Part shown: one piece after another, positions 5,752 to 5,823 of the stretch | How positions within the stretch are numbered: position 1 is the first letter of the stretch | Layout: the number at the start of each line of letters is the position of its first letter | From: CAZXCK01 sp964639225 | Lineage (GTDB): Bacteria; Chloroflexota; Anaerolineae; Aggregatilineales; Phototrophicaceae | Direction: 5' to 3' | DNA length: 5,823 nucleotides | Assembly (NCBI GenBank): GCA_964639225.1 | Contig: CAZXCK010000200.1 | Coordinates: 1-5,823, forward strand | Position numbers and translations under genes: made by a program | The notes under the pieces: generated by a model | Told to the model about the DNA's origin: nothing | The model's input: the letters and a program-made list of their open reading frames with translations, nothing else | Database searches by the model: none

Positions 5752-5823
5752 ATGACCCATAGTTACACCGGCGATTGTGACATTATCTGGCATTTGGGTC
5801 AGGTGGTTAGGAAATGTCATGGG
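5752..5823. other. Right-edge non-coding tail, no supported gene
   Basis: After the hairpin I see no convincing gene. ATG at 5814 has AGGTGG seven bases before it, and ATG at 5819 follows TTAGGAA, so a plus-strand gene may begin at the edge, but only one to three codons are visible. GACCCA (5754-5759) and TGGGTC (5795-5800) are complementary but far apart. Confidence 0.3.

Noticed and set aside
5542..5820. A 92-codon minus-strand open frame at the right edge
   Set aside because: Its last part is antisense to the esterase catalytic-histidine region and it reads across the terminator hairpin. No family features are seen.
5752..5823. Half-sites such as TATGAC and GTCATGG as a third operator
   Set aside because: No dyad with the TGAC-N4-GTCA core is formed and the spacing does not follow the 21-22 bp rule.

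Overview
The window is a compact piece of a bacterial chromosome. It holds a membrane-sensor two-component system flanked by genes for proteins that are all predicted to sit in, or be sent across, the cytoplasmic membrane. Codon use looks even, with intermediate G+C. There are strong Shine-Dalgarno sites, ATG starts and tight gene spacing, and no insertion sequence, tRNA, rRNA or CRISPR array was seen. The taxon cannot be fixed from this sequence. A free-living bacterium such as a Chloroflexota member would fit the style of the Tat-substrate metallohydrolase and the DesK/LiaS-like kinase, but that is a low-confidence impression.

Layout. Bases 1-2306 are a minus-strand operon, transcribed right to left. 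Its order is a membrane-anchored Hsp31/DJ-1-like protein (2306-1470), a Tat-exported metallo-beta-lactamase-fold hydrolase related to RNase Z/AtsA (1427-264), a 65-residue protein with two membrane helices (256-59), and the first eight codons of another gene beginning MKKSLSLL (25-1, cut by the window edge). Bases 2307-2539 are the divergent control region. Bases 2540-4532 encode a six-helix HisKA_3 histidine kinase and an overlapping NarL/LuxR-family response regulator. After a 131-base regulatory gap comes a Sec-exported alpha/beta hydrolase (4664-5665), followed by a strong compound hairpin/terminator (5683-5751). The last 70 or so bases hold no gene that can be supported.

Main observation. 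The divergent control region carries two perfect 18-bp dyads of the form (7 bp)-CCGT-(7 bp), TCATGAC-CCGT-GTCATGA and ATGTGAC-CCGT-GTCACAT. They start exactly 21 bp apart, with degenerate copies 22 bp to either side. A closely related pair (ATATGAC-ACCA-GTCATGT and a weaker dyad), again 21 bp apart, lies just upstream of the secreted hydrolase. Repeats of core TGAC-N4-GTCA in helical phase next to a NarL-type regulator suggest that this regulator binds there. It would then control its own operon, the divergent export operon and the downstream hydrolase. On this inferred model a membrane-embedded sensor controls a small set of extracytoplasmic enzymes that leave the cytoplasm by three routes: N-terminal anchor, Tat and Sec. 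What is sensed and what is hydrolysed cannot be read from the sequence.
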